From positions 6,471,672 through 6,535,671 of the forward strand of contig KB906767.1 of NCBI GenBank assembly GCA_000381625.1: a stretch of DNA of 64,000 nucleotides, written 5' to 3'. A program made the position numbers and the translations under genes. The stretch comes from Bryobacterales bacterium KBS 96 (GTDB lineage Bacteria > Acidobacteriota > Terriglobia > Bryobacterales > Bryobacteraceae). The notes under the pieces were generated by a model. The model worked only from the letters and a program-made list of their open reading frames with translations. It did not search any database and had not been told where the DNA came from. Below, piece by piece: positions 25,398 to 34,247 of this stretch (positions are counted from its first letter, which is position 1; every line of letters begins with the position of its first letter).

Positions 25398-26429
25398 TTA
25401 GTTCTGAGTGCGAAGAAGCACGTACAGCGATGCCGCCCATCTGAATACCGAACCGCCGCACCATTCAACGGGAGCGATCGTTGGGGATTCCAAAAATCTT
25501 TCGACAACGACGCGTGTCGCCACGGAAGCGGCCATGCGGATTAAAGACGCTCCGACACAGGCGTGGGGGCCTGTGCCGAATGCGAGTGGGCCGGCCGCCC
25601 GGCGTGTCAAATCGAGACGATCGGGATCCGGAAATTGCTCCGGATCCCGGTTAGCGGAAGCCAGCAGGAGAATCACGCGGGCGCCTTCTGCAATGGTGAT
25701 TTCTCTGAGTTTCAAGGTGGCCCCCGAGTATCGCGAGATCTTACGAGTCAGACCGGCGTAGCGCAGCAGTTCTTCCATCGCCTGAGGCATCAGGTCGGGC
25801 TCAGCGCGCAGCCGGGCTAATTCTTCGGGATGGCGAAGCAAAGCCAGCCATGCGTTGGCCAAGAAACATGGAAGAGTTTGCGAGAGAGCTACGAATACCG
25901 CGCCACTCCTCGGGATTGTGCTGTCTCGCAGCATTTGCTTCAGCTCAGTGTTGGCTTCGGCCGCAGCGAATTGCAGAGAAGAATCGGCGGGATCGGCTGT
26001 CGCCAGGGATACCTGCCGCGCGAGGCTCGCCAGGCGTTCGGCGCGAGATGTATCGGCTCCAGTCACAATTACGGCCGTGGCAAGAGACCAAGGCCTGGCA
26101 AATTCCCGGAGAATGTCGATCGGATGCCCGCCGGGAAGCCGGTCAACCAGTGTGTATGCCAGCGGTTCGATTTGCACTTGCCACTCCGCCAGCCTCGCGG
26201 TAGAAAGCGCTGCCAAGGTTTCCGAGCGCAGCCGGGATTGCATGCCGGTATCGCTCACTTCCTTTGGCTCATTCGTCAGGCGCAGTCGTGGTTCACGAAG
26301 GGCAGCGAGGACGTCCGCGTGGCGACTAATTACCCACGCATCCTGCGATGGATCATAGTATGGCGCCACCGGCCGCGGTGGAAGAAGCGGATCGAGAAGC
26401 TGGTCGTTGAGCGGAGTGTCGGCTGACAA
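25398..26429 (-). CDS. Cytochrome P450-like protein
   Basis: This 343-residue heme-thiolate monooxygenase-like protein has the heme-binding loop FGTGPHACVGASL (Cys291 as axial ligand), the ExxR of the K helix (EELLR, Glu220/Arg223) and the NRDPEQFPDPDRLDLTR meander. It is short (a bacterial P450 is usually about 400 residues) because the N-terminal part is abbreviated. The I helix reads ALSQTLPCFLANAWLALL and lacks the usual (A/G)GxD/E-T oxygen-activating motif. It may be a peroxygenase-like or non-oxygenating member. Soluble; no redox partner is adjacent. Confidence 0.9.
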   Translation of the reverse strand: MSADTPLNDQLLDPLLPPRPVAPYYDPSQDAWVISRHADVLAALREPRLRLTNEPKEVSDTGMQSRLRSETLAALSTARLAEWQVQIEPLAYTLVDRLPGGHPIDILREFARPWSLATAVIVTGADTSRAERLASLARQVSLATADPADSSLQFAAAEANTELKQMLRDSTIPRSGAVFVALSQTLPCFLANAWLALLRHPEELARLRAEPDLMPQAMEELLRYAGLTRKISRYSGATLKLREITIAEGARVILLLASANRDPEQFPDPDRLDLTRRAAGPLAFGTGPHACVGASLIRMAASVATRVVVERFLESPTIAPVEWCGGSVFRWAASLYVLLRTQN

Positions 26430-26574
26430 TTTTTGGAACCACGTCCATTTAAGGGCAATCCGCCGATTCAGTAATGAATCAAAAACGGATCACCTTGCAA
26501 TATCGGGCAGTGCTGAACATTATAGTCAGATACACACCGTATCTCAGGGCGCCGCATCACATTTTGCAAGTTTT

Positions 26575-27208
26575 TTACAATAGATTGCTTCGGACGAAAC
26601 GAAGCCCACATCGGTAAAATGGATCGAAACGAATTGCACGGGTGTACCTCGAAACCATGAAAGCGGACAGACCGACTTCAAACGCGATTAACGTAACCGT
26701 ACCCGCTTTCAAGGCCGCCCTGATTACCAGCCAGCTCGAGGCATTTCGCAGAGGCGCAATGGCGAAATCGTGGAATAAGATGCCGAGCAAGTATGCCAGC
26801 AGAAAATCCCAGAAGTAACTCGCCAATAGCTCCGATCCGAGCAGAGTAAATCCCGTCAGGAATATTCGGTATTCAGCGATGATGTAACCAACGTACATCG
26901 GCTCCGCAATGCGTGGCGGCAACCCAGAGTTTTTGCCAGAACGGTTTCTCTTACTATTGCTTTTCGGTTCCGTGACCGGTTCCTCGCGAGTGCATGTGAT
27001 TTTCCATGCGTCCGTTTGCGATCGCGCTTGCGCGTCCCGGCCAGGCCGAAGTACGTCCAGAGCGCAAAAGGGCCCAAGTAAAGCGCCGTGATTGGCCAGA
27101 CAAATCTCATCACCGCCATCTTTTGCGGATGGCCGATCAGATCGATCGCGATGATGAGAAGCGAAACTCCTAAACGACGAGAGACGCAATGCTCAAGACA
27201 TGTAGCAT
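26575..27208 (-). pseudogene. DUF4396 membrane protein, frameshifted
   Basis: ATG at 27208 gives MLHVLSIASLVV. One frame over, GVSLLIIAIDLIGHPQKMAVM leads into RFVWPITALYLGPFALWTYFGL, and in a third frame come YIIAEYRIFLTGFTLLGSELL, AYLLGILFHDFAIAPLR and AALKAGTVTLIAFEVG. Together these follow the order of a DUF4396 multi-pass membrane protein. At least two frameshifts (near 27172 and between about 26960 and 27030) interrupt it, and the Cys-rich middle normal for the family is not seen. Confidence 0.65.
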
Positions 27209-27249
27209 GATTTGCGGCTCTGCGCCGGGCAGGCAGGAATGGCGAAACC

Positions 27250-28611
27250 TTAGATCATTTCAGCGAGTGGAAACGATCGGTGGCTGCGAGATGGCTCCAG
27301 ATAGTTCTGCCGGTGCGTGGTGACGAGAAACTTGGTGAACCCTGTGTTTTCGTTAGGCAGATTGTACTTTTTCTGCAGATCCACGCCATCCATTTCCTTC
27401 CGTATCTTCTCGAAGAGTTGTGCCGATGGAGCAAAACCGACGAAGTGAACTCCGGGTTTCGGAGTCGGACTCACCACGCCGTCGGAGCTGAACTCAAAAG
27501 GATTTTCGACCGTATCGAAGTCTTGCCGGAGAAAGAGAACTGTTCCCTTGGGCAGACGGTCGCCGTAGACGGTGGTGGTGTCCTTATCGAGGCGAGAGAG
27601 GAATTGCATCTGAGCGTTGTGACCCACCACGCCATGATTTTTCGCGTCCTCCTCCAGTTCCTCCTTAAATGTGGTGGTCTCCGGCGCCTGCGATGGCGAA
27701 AGGACTTCGGGCCCTTCGGTTCGGCGCGGGTGGAACATCCGGCGCAGACGCCCCTGGTGTTCCAGCCCATACCAACCTTCCAGATCGAGTACGATGTGGG
27801 AAAGGTGCATCATCGTGCCGTGCGCGAAGTAGCTGTCCGGTGTCTGATCGGTATAGCCCGGAATTGTTTCGAAACTGGGCAGCGTGCCCTGAGCGAGGCC
27901 GTGCACATGGCTGGAGGTGAACCCCATAAAGAGCATAGCTCCGGCTGGAATCTTTTCGGCACCCGGAATGCCCAGACGCAACGCCATGGTGCGCGGCATG
28001 CCTCGTCCGGCAAAACCGCGCCGGATAGAGGTCACATTGAAGAGGTCGCCTACGTAGACGTTCTCCACTGGGATGCCATTCAGCGCGTGCGTACCGGGAT
28101 GAAAGAGCGCGCGCATCACATCGTTTATATGTTCGTTGTAATCGCTCTTGAAATGAAACGAGACGTCGTTCCGCTCGAGCACCAATTGTTCAGGATCTTT
28201 GGGAAACTTGATAGAATCGATCAAAGCCCATGCCCCCGGCTTGCCGTTTTCAATGGCGCGGGGCATCAGCTTATCTGTCACGGCCCTTGGGATGAATTCC
28301 TGGAAATACGAGAGACCGTACGCCACTTGAGTTAGTATGCCGCCGGGGTTCAGCGGATAGACTCCCTCAATTTCGTCAAGAGCCGCGCTTAGGCGCGATT
28401 GCGCGCGCCGCAACGCATTCTTGTCCCCCTTCTGCAAGTTAAGCCGGGCGGTGACAACCGAATGCCATAGCGGCACGCACGCCACCGGAATGCCCAGATG
28501 ATCCTCAACATTGACGCCGGGTAATTCGTATTGCGTCTTCGGAGGTGTGGAATAGGACCTCTTTGCGTAATTGACGACTCCCGCCCAATCAAATGCCGCT
28601 GCAGTATCCAA
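27250..28611 (-). CDS. DUF7405 family (Dyp-peroxidase-like) protein
   Basis: This 453-residue protein seems full length. Landmarks are GGILTQVAYGLSYFQEF, FNVTSIRRGFAGRGMPR, MLFMGFTSSHVHGL, DSYFAHGTMMHLSHIVLDLE, LPKGTVLFLRQDFDTVENPF and TTHRQNYLEPSRSHRSFPLAE. This pattern matches the family annotated DUF7405, related in fold to dye-decolorising peroxidases. The conserved histidines (HGTMMHLSH; THRQN) could bind heme, but this is inference. No signal peptide is seen at this start. No partner gene is evident. Confidence 0.75.
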   Translation of the reverse strand: MDTAAAFDWAGVVNYAKRSYSTPPKTQYELPGVNVEDHLGIPVACVPLWHSVVTARLNLQKGDKNALRRAQSRLSAALDEIEGVYPLNPGGILTQVAYGLSYFQEFIPRAVTDKLMPRAIENGKPGAWALIDSIKFPKDPEQLVLERNDVSFHFKSDYNEHINDVMRALFHPGTHALNGIPVENVYVGDLFNVTSIRRGFAGRGMPRTMALRLGIPGAEKIPAGAMLFMGFTSSHVHGLAQGTLPSFETIPGYTDQTPDSYFAHGTMMHLSHIVLDLEGWYGLEHQGRLRRMFHPRRTEGPEVLSPSQAPETTTFKEELEEDAKNHGVVGHNAQMQFLSRLDKDTTTVYGDRLPKGTVLFLRQDFDTVENPFEFSSDGVVSPTPKPGVHFVGFAPSAQLFEKIRKEMDGVDLQKKYNLPNENTGFTKFLVTTHRQNYLEPSRSHRSFPLAEMI

Positions 28612-28810
28612 AACAATCTCCTTTGTTGTGATTTTTAGCCTGTTATCGAGTATTACATCACACGCCGCTCCGCCAAAATCCTGGATCGGACGGTGCTAAG
28701 ATACTGCCCGCTTCATGGCGCAAAAGGAGCGGATTTGAAAGCAAAAAACGGAGTGTTCGAGGTTGAAATTGCTGTAGATTCGTATTCATAACAGCTCCGA
28801 AAGGAAGAAG

Positions 28811-29554
28811 ATGGACTTACCAGTGAAGCGCTCAATCGCTTTCCCGGAACCGCTCGTGGAGCGAATCAAGCACGTCGATTGGACGCGCGTCGCGCGGGAT
28901 TTAGACGCACAGGGTAGCGCGCTGCTCAACGGTGTCCTCTCGCCGGAAGAATGCCTGGGTTTAGTGGCGCTGTACCCTAACGATGCTCTGTTTCGCAGCC
29001 GTGTCGTGATGGCGCGGCATGGCTTCGGGCGCGGCGAGTACAAATATTTCAGCTATCCGCTACCCGGCGTTATTGCAGACCTCAGAACGGGTATTTACCC
29101 GTATCTCGTTCCGATCGCCAATCGTTGGAACGCCGATATGAACGTCGGCGTTCGGTACCCGGAAACCCACGAAGATTTCCTCGGTCGTTGCCGCCGAGCG
29201 GGCCAAACCAAGCCGACGCCGCTTCTGCTTCAATATGGCGTTGAGGACTACAACTGTCTCCACCAGGACCTCTATGGAGAAAATGTGTTTCCGCTGCAGG
29301 TGGCGTTTTTGCTATCTGAGCCCGGCAAGGATTTTGAGGGCGGCGAATTCGTGATGACGGAGCAGCGGCCGCGGATGCAGTCCCGTCCCATCGTCGTGCC
29401 GCTTCGACAAGGCGATGGCGTGGTGTTCGCCGTTCACAATCGTCCAGTGAAGGGCGCGCGCGGCTTCTATCGCGTGAATCTCCGGCATGGCGTCAGCCGC
29501 ATTCGCTCGGGTCACCGCCATACGGCCGGCGTTATCTTTCACGACGCGACGTGA
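28811..29554 (+). CDS. 2-oxoglutarate/Fe(II) oxygenase
   Basis: This 247-residue dioxygenase has a jelly-roll (DSBH) core with the metal motif NCLHQDLYGEN (His-x-Asp), FPLQVAFLLSEPGKDFEGGEFVMTEQ, GDGVVFAVHNRPV, and the distal His/Arg region FYRVNLRHGVSRIRSGHRHT. The sequence resembles the COG3826-type 2OG-Fe(II) oxygenases, which are not well characterised. GAAAGGAAG upstream of the ATG is the ribosome-binding site. It stands alone on the plus strand between minus-strand genes. Confidence 0.88.
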   Translation: MDLPVKRSIAFPEPLVERIKHVDWTRVARDLDAQGSALLNGVLSPEECLGLVALYPNDALFRSRVVMARHGFGRGEYKYFSYPLPGVIADLRTGIYPYLVPIANRWNADMNVGVRYPETHEDFLGRCRRAGQTKPTPLLLQYGVEDYNCLHQDLYGENVFPLQVAFLLSEPGKDFEGGEFVMTEQRPRMQSRPIVVPLRQGDGVVFAVHNRPVKGARGFYRVNLRHGVSRIRSGHRHTAGVIFHDAT

Positions 29555-29572
29555 CGTGACGTGCACGCCGAT

Positions 29573-30037
29573 TCATTCCGCTGCCTGGCGCTCGCGCCAT
29601 TTGCGTATCGCCGCGGCGTGTTTTGGGTAATGACTATAGGTGTCGAGACGTAGGCGATGTCGGAACCGCGTCTCAGTATGCAATTGATCTTCCGGCGCCT
29701 TCTCGATGAGTTCAATGAGTTGGCTGTGGGTGTCGTTCAGACGCTGTTGTACCTGGGAGAGCGAGAAGTTCTTCCGCTCCTCTGTCATTTGCGCGTTGAA
29801 GGCAGCAATGCCGCCGTACATAGCGGAGTATCGCGGTGGCTTTTCACCGTTAAGAATTGCCGGCAAGTGTTTTAGCGCTTCCTCTTCCCACGTCGTGACA
29901 TGCGCCAGTATGTCACGCACGGACCAGTGTCCCGTGACGCCAGGCTCCATCAACTGTAACTCCGACAATCCAGCATAAGAGCCTTGAAACTCCCGCCATG
30001 CCACTTCAAGCCGTTTCAAAAGTTGTCGTCTATCCAC
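29573..30037 (-). CDS. DinB/ClbS-like four-helix protein
   Basis: This 154-residue soluble protein of the ClbS/DfsB/DinB four-helix-bundle type has MDRRQLLKRLEVAWREFQGSY, then GHWSVRDILAHVTTWEEEALK and a C-terminal YPKHAAAIRKWRER. The His residues (HW, AHVTTWEEE, HYPKH) lie where metal ligands occur in DinB-like proteins. ClbS itself destroys colibactin; DinB-like relatives are thiol-dependent transferases or stress proteins. The substrate here is unknown. It is convergent with the oxygenase gene. Confidence 0.8.
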   Translation of the reverse strand: MDRRQLLKRLEVAWREFQGSYAGLSELQLMEPGVTGHWSVRDILAHVTTWEEEALKHLPAILNGEKPPRYSAMYGGIAAFNAQMTEERKNFSLSQVQQRLNDTHSQLIELIEKAPEDQLHTETRFRHRLRLDTYSHYPKHAAAIRKWRERQAAE

Positions 30038-30367
30038 GGGTATGTTCCTATTGTCCGGTCAGTATGGCATTCGCGGGAGCTGTAAAAAAATCCGAATATT
30101 GCTGTTGAATTCGAGTGTGCGACCACGGCGCTCAATTGTACGCCGTCTGGCATCTACCCGACATTCTCAGATCGTGAGTTCGATTCGGTTCCAGGCGATT
30201 GATATCGTGAACTAGACAGGCGCGGGCTTATTTGCGTGCGTGATAAACTTCGCTAAGGACGCCTCAAATCGGATAGCAGCAGTCGTCGCTCACGTGGCCC
30301 GGAAAAGATTACTTCTCTGGATCTACTTGAAAAAATCGGAGATCTGCACGATGAAACGCCCTGTGTA
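30038..30367. other. Divergent intergenic region before the hydrogenase gene
   Basis: These 330 bp separate the divergent ClbS-like gene and hydrogenase gene and should hold both promoters. The frame of the hydrogenase gene is open from about 30255 and gives reasonable residues (ITSLDLLEKIGDLHDETP) but contains no ATG, GTG or TTG. No palindrome stood out. Confidence 0.35.
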
Positions 30368-31525
30368 TTGGCGCCTGTCTCGATTCCGCGACCTCCCGGC
30401 GTGTTTTGCCCCGATGAGCACGTCGATTGCAGTGGGTGGCGGAGCGATGGGTTGCCGACGCAGGAGATGGCAAGCGTGATGTTGCAGGGCATCAAGGAAA
30501 TTGATGTGCTTTGGATCACCGCCGGCCTCGGGTGTGACGGCGACACCATTTCCATAACCGCGGCCACGCAGCCCAGCATTGAGGACCTTGTGCTCGGAGC
30601 CCTGCCCGGAATTCCCAAGGTGAACTTCCATAACCCGGTTCTCGCCTTTGAGGCGGGCGACGAGTTCATGAGTTATTTTCATCGTGCGGCGGAGGGTCAA
30701 CTGTCTCCCGTCATTCTCGTGATCGAAGGATCCATCCCCAACGAGCAAAATAAAGACGAAGGATACTGGGCCGCTTTCGGAACCGACAGGCAAACTGGCC
30801 AACCTATCCTTACCTGCGACTGGATCGACCGGCTGGCCGGCCGCGCGTGGGCCGTAGTTGCCGCCGGAACGTGCGCTACCTACGGCGGCATACATGCCAT
30901 GCAAGGGAACCCAACCGGCTGCGTGGGCCTGGCCGATTATCTCGGGCGGGATTGGAAATCCAGTGCCGGCATTCCGATCGTTAACGTGCCCGGTTGTCCT
31001 GTTCTGCCGGACAATTTTATGGAGGTGCTGCTCTATCTCCTTTATCATGCCGCGGGCCTGGCGCCTTTAATTCCACTTGATGAAGTCTTGCGGCCAACGT
31101 GGCTGTTTGGTCAGACCGTGCATGAAAGCTGCGATCGAGGCGGCTACTACGAACAAGGGGATTTTGCCGAAACGTATGGCTCGCCTCAGTGCATCGTGAA
31201 GCTAGGCTGTTGGGGACCCGTTGTGAATTGCAATGTCGGAAAGCGAGGCTGGATAAACGGCATCGGCGGCTGTCCCAATGTGGGCGGCATCTGCATTGGC
31301 TGCACAATGCCTGGATTTCCGGACAAGTTTATGCCCTTTATGAATCAACCGCCGGGTTCATTGCTCTCTTCCCACGCTGTAGCGACGTATGGCCGGGCTA
31401 TCAAGACGCTTCGAAAATTTACCCAGAACTCGCTTAATAAAGTGCCCGAGTGGAGGCGGCCCGCTCCAAATCTCGACAAGTCTCTTTCATCTTCCGAGAA
31501 GACGCACTCTCATGCCGACGAGTGA
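30368..31525 (+). CDS. [NiFe]-hydrogenase small subunit, group 1h-like
   Basis: This 385-residue iron-sulfur subunit matches the small subunit of high-affinity, actinobacterial-type (group 1h) hydrogenases. It has LWITAGLGCDGDTISITAAT (proximal cluster with Asp replacing one Cys), VVEGSIPNEQ, AAGTCATYGGIHAM, VNVPGCPVLPDN, and the cluster tail CDRGGYYEQGDFAETYGSP, LGCWGPVVNCNVGKRGW and CPNVGGICIGCTMPGFPD. All cluster ligands appear present. The start is TTG at 30368. No large subunit or maturation gene is found in the window; instead a histidine kinase overlaps its 3' end by 14 bp. The large subunit must be elsewhere, or this protein serves sensing. Confidence 0.93.
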   Translation: MAPVSIPRPPGVFCPDEHVDCSGWRSDGLPTQEMASVMLQGIKEIDVLWITAGLGCDGDTISITAATQPSIEDLVLGALPGIPKVNFHNPVLAFEAGDEFMSYFHRAAEGQLSPVILVIEGSIPNEQNKDEGYWAAFGTDRQTGQPILTCDWIDRLAGRAWAVVAAGTCATYGGIHAMQGNPTGCVGLADYLGRDWKSSAGIPIVNVPGCPVLPDNFMEVLLYLLYHAAGLAPLIPLDEVLRPTWLFGQTVHESCDRGGYYEQGDFAETYGSPQCIVKLGCWGPVVNCNVGKRGWINGIGGCPNVGGICIGCTMPGFPDKFMPFMNQPPGSLLSSHAVATYGRAIKTLRKFTQNSLNKVPEWRRPAPNLDKSLSSSEKTHSHADE

Positions 31526-32900
31526 AACTCTCGATCGCGGCAGTTCCGAAGGCATGACCCTCGAAAGCGCGCAAGCTCTGCTGCTTCAACTCGCAACCGT
31601 CTTGCCAGCGCCAGGCTTTTCCGGAACGTCTCTCTCGTCTGAAGAAAAAGTGGCCGCGCGAACGGCCGAACCGCCCGAAGTCGCAGCTCGATACAAAACT
31701 CTCGTCGAGCAAATTCCCGCAGTGATTTTCATGGCCTTTCTCGATAAAGGCCTCAGCGAAGCTTACGTCAGTCCTCACGTCGAGACAATTTTGGGTTTCA
31801 CCCAGGAGCAATGGCTCAACGACCCGGTGCAGTGGTACAACCAGATTCATCCTGACGATCGAACGCGCTGGAGCATCGAAGCCGCGCAGCTAATCCTCTC
31901 CGCACAGCCATTACGTTCCGTGTATCGAGTGATCGCGCGCGATGGGCACGTCGTGTGGTTCCATTGCCAGGTAAAAATAGTTCTCACTGAGGATGGCCGC
32001 CCATGGTTCATTCATGGTGCGGCGTTTGACATCACGGATCTCAAGCAGGCGGAGATCGCTTTACAACAGGCGCACGATGAACTCGAAGCCCGTGTCCAGG
32101 AGCGCACCGCGGAACTGGCGCAAGCGAACCGCAACTTACAACGGGAAATTGCCGAGCGCAAGCGAGCGGAAGCCGGGCTGGCTCGTACTGTTGAAGAGCT
32201 AACGCGGTCGAATGCCGATTTGCAGCAGTTTGCTTACTCCGCCTCGCACGATCTGCAGGAACCGTTGCGGATGGCTGGTCTTTACAGCCAGATGCTCCAG
32301 AGAAAGTTCGGCGGCAAGCTCAGCGCGAGCGGAGACGAATATATCGGCCATATCGTGACGGGCGTTAAACGCATGGACCAGCTCTTAGCCGATCTTCGCG
32401 CGTTCATCCAAAGTTCCACGAAAGGCGAGGAGCCGGCGCAGGATGTGGACGCCGGCGAAGCGCTTAACCGCGCTCTCGCAGGCTTGACCGCCGCAATTGA
32501 AAGCAGCGGCGCCTCGATCACACATGGGCCTCTTCCTTGCGTGCGCATGCACGAGTTTCAGCTAGAGCAGTTGTTTCAGAACCTGATCGGAAACGCGATC
32601 CGGTACCGAAGTGAGAAACCGCCGCAAATTCACGTGTGTGCCGAGCAATCCTGTGACGAATGGAGATTTTCCGTTCAAGATAACGGCATTGGCATCGACC
32701 CGCAATACAGCGAACAGATCTTTGGAATGTTTAAGCGTCTTCACAACTGGGCCAGTCATCCCGGCACAGGCATGGGGCTTGCGATTTGCAAACGAATTGT
32801 TGAACGCGCCGGAGGCCGAATTTGGGTTGAATCCCAGGTCGGGCAAGGTTCAACATTCTTGTTTACCATCCCAACCCGGAAAAACCAGTCGGCCGAGTAG
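31512..32900 (+). CDS. PAS-domain sensor histidine kinase
   Basis: This 462-residue soluble kinase starts at ATG 31512, inside the end of the hydrogenase gene, implying translational coupling. A PAS/PAC domain lies at about 55-180 (YKTLVEQIPAVIFMAF and DGHVVWFHCQVKIVL), followed by a coiled coil (RVQERTAELAQANRNLQ), the HisKA phospho-acceptor FAYSASHDLQEPLRM, and the HATPase boxes NLIGNAIRYRS, VQDNGIGIDPQY and GTGMGLAICKRIVE. No transmembrane segment and no partner response regulator are nearby. The coupling suggests it responds to redox or H2-related signals through the small subunit, which is inference. Confidence 0.93.
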   Translation: MPTSETLDRGSSEGMTLESAQALLLQLATVLPAPGFSGTSLSSEEKVAARTAEPPEVAARYKTLVEQIPAVIFMAFLDKGLSEAYVSPHVETILGFTQEQWLNDPVQWYNQIHPDDRTRWSIEAAQLILSAQPLRSVYRVIARDGHVVWFHCQVKIVLTEDGRPWFIHGAAFDITDLKQAEIALQQAHDELEARVQERTAELAQANRNLQREIAERKRAEAGLARTVEELTRSNADLQQFAYSASHDLQEPLRMAGLYSQMLQRKFGGKLSASGDEYIGHIVTGVKRMDQLLADLRAFIQSSTKGEEPAQDVDAGEALNRALAGLTAAIESSGASITHGPLPCVRMHEFQLEQLFQNLIGNAIRYRSEKPPQIHVCAEQSCDEWRFSVQDNGIGIDPQYSEQIFGMFKRLHNWASHPGTGMGLAICKRIVERAGGRIWVESQVGQGSTFLFTIPTRKNQSAE

Positions 32901-33000
32901 CCGGGAAGCGTAAGCCTAATGCCGCGTTTGTGCCGTCCGCTGGAGAACTGGCGGCCCGATGCTGATACTATTGCTTCCTGGGCGATTTGACTCTGACGGT

Positions 33001-34224
33001 ATGAGCACGGAATCCATTTCTCCAACGGAGGCCGATCGCACCAAACCGTGCGTCGCCTGCAAGGAGCCGATACGAGCGGATGCTGCTGTCTGTAGGTATT
33101 GCGGCAGCGCTCAACGTAAAGAGCCTCGCAATTCCACGAAGAAGATTCTGGCATGGGTAGCCAGCGCGGGCGCGGTTTTAGGCTTGCTGACCACCATTTA
33201 TCATCTCTACACTCCGGCTCACGAGCTATTTGCCGATTCGGCGGAAACTAAAGCGGCGATGCGGCAGGCACAGGCGCTGTACCAACAAGCAGACTACTCA
33301 GAAGCGTTCGAAGCATATACCGAAATACTCAAAAAACATCCACGAAACAAAGCCGCCGGTGAGGCACGATTGCAAGCGGCCATGGCGCGGGTCAGGAACT
33401 TTTCGGTTACCGGCGCAGCGGATGATAAATCGGTCGCTACGCGGGCGGGCGTCGAATTAACTGCAATGATTCGAGTGCTCGAACCGGCAGCATCGGAAGC
33501 CACGGGGGAGAGAGGCTCCGAATTTACCGCGCATCTGGGCTGGGCGCACTTCCTTAAGTTTCGTATCGCTGAGAGCGATGTGTTTGAAAGCGCCGAGCCT
33601 TATCTTCGCAAGGCGTATGCTCTCGATAGAGGAAACGTGTATGCGAATGAGATGTTGGGAAACTGGCTACTCCAAACTCATCGGGGTAGCGTGCAGGAAG
33701 CGAGTACGTACTTACGGACAGGAATTGTTAACAGCAGTAAGGAAAACAAGGCTTGGGCAAGACGCTTCCAATTGGGCGCATTGATTCACAACGACGATCC
33801 GGGAGCGCATAGTGAGCTCGCTCGAGTTGCCAATGAAATGCGCAAGAACGGTGAAGTGCTCGATAACAATCTAAAGCACGATATTTTGGAAATTTACGCT
33901 CCTACTGTAACCAGACTTGCGGAATTGGATGAAGCGCTGTCGGCGGCGCCATTGGCCGAAATGCGGGCGACCTACGAGTGGCTGGCCGATGGAGGGGATA
34001 GCGCGGATAGCGAATGGAAACAATTAAAAGGACAGTACAACCTGGCAAGAATGGAGGAACTGGCGGGGCAATCACAAGAGGCGCTTTCGTTATACCAACA
34101 GATTGAACGGCATCCGCTCGTTGCCATGACGGCCCTTGCGGCGCCGACCACAAACGCGATCAATCGCTTAAAGGCTAGGAACTCGAAGTTACTTGCGGGC
34201 AAGCCGGGACCAGGGCCCCGCTAA
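33001..34224 (+). CDS. Zinc-ribbon, single-TM, TPR-like protein
   Basis: This protein of about 407 residues starts at ATG 33001. An N-terminal zinc ribbon (CVACKEPIRADAAVCRYCG) is followed by one transmembrane helix (KILAWVASAGAVLGLLTTIY) and a helical-repeat domain with TPR character (AQALYQQADYSEAFEAYTEI, PYLRKAYALDRGNVYANEML, LARMEELAGQSQEALSLYQQ). The topology predicts a cytoplasmic zinc ribbon and a periplasmic repeat domain. Function unknown; similar architectures serve as assembly or stress-sensing scaffolds. It is convergent with the amylase gene, 23 bp away. Confidence 0.75.
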   Translation: MSTESISPTEADRTKPCVACKEPIRADAAVCRYCGSAQRKEPRNSTKKILAWVASAGAVLGLLTTIYHLYTPAHELFADSAETKAAMRQAQALYQQADYSEAFEAYTEILKKHPRNKAAGEARLQAAMARVRNFSVTGAADDKSVATRAGVELTAMIRVLEPAASEATGERGSEFTAHLGWAHFLKFRIAESDVFESAEPYLRKAYALDRGNVYANEMLGNWLLQTHRGSVQEASTYLRTGIVNSSKENKAWARRFQLGALIHNDDPGAHSELARVANEMRKNGEVLDNNLKHDILEIYAPTVTRLAELDEALSAAPLAEMRATYEWLADGGDSADSEWKQLKGQYNLARMEELAGQSQEALSLYQQIERHPLVAMTALAAPTTNAINRLKARNSKLLAGKPGPGPR

Positions 34225-34247
34225 TCTATTACCGAGCGCCGCTTGAC

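Noticed and set aside
27280-28335. Open frame of 351 codons on the plus strand
   Set aside because: It lies wholly antisense to the DUF7405 gene, whose protein pattern is clear; the antisense product resembles nothing.
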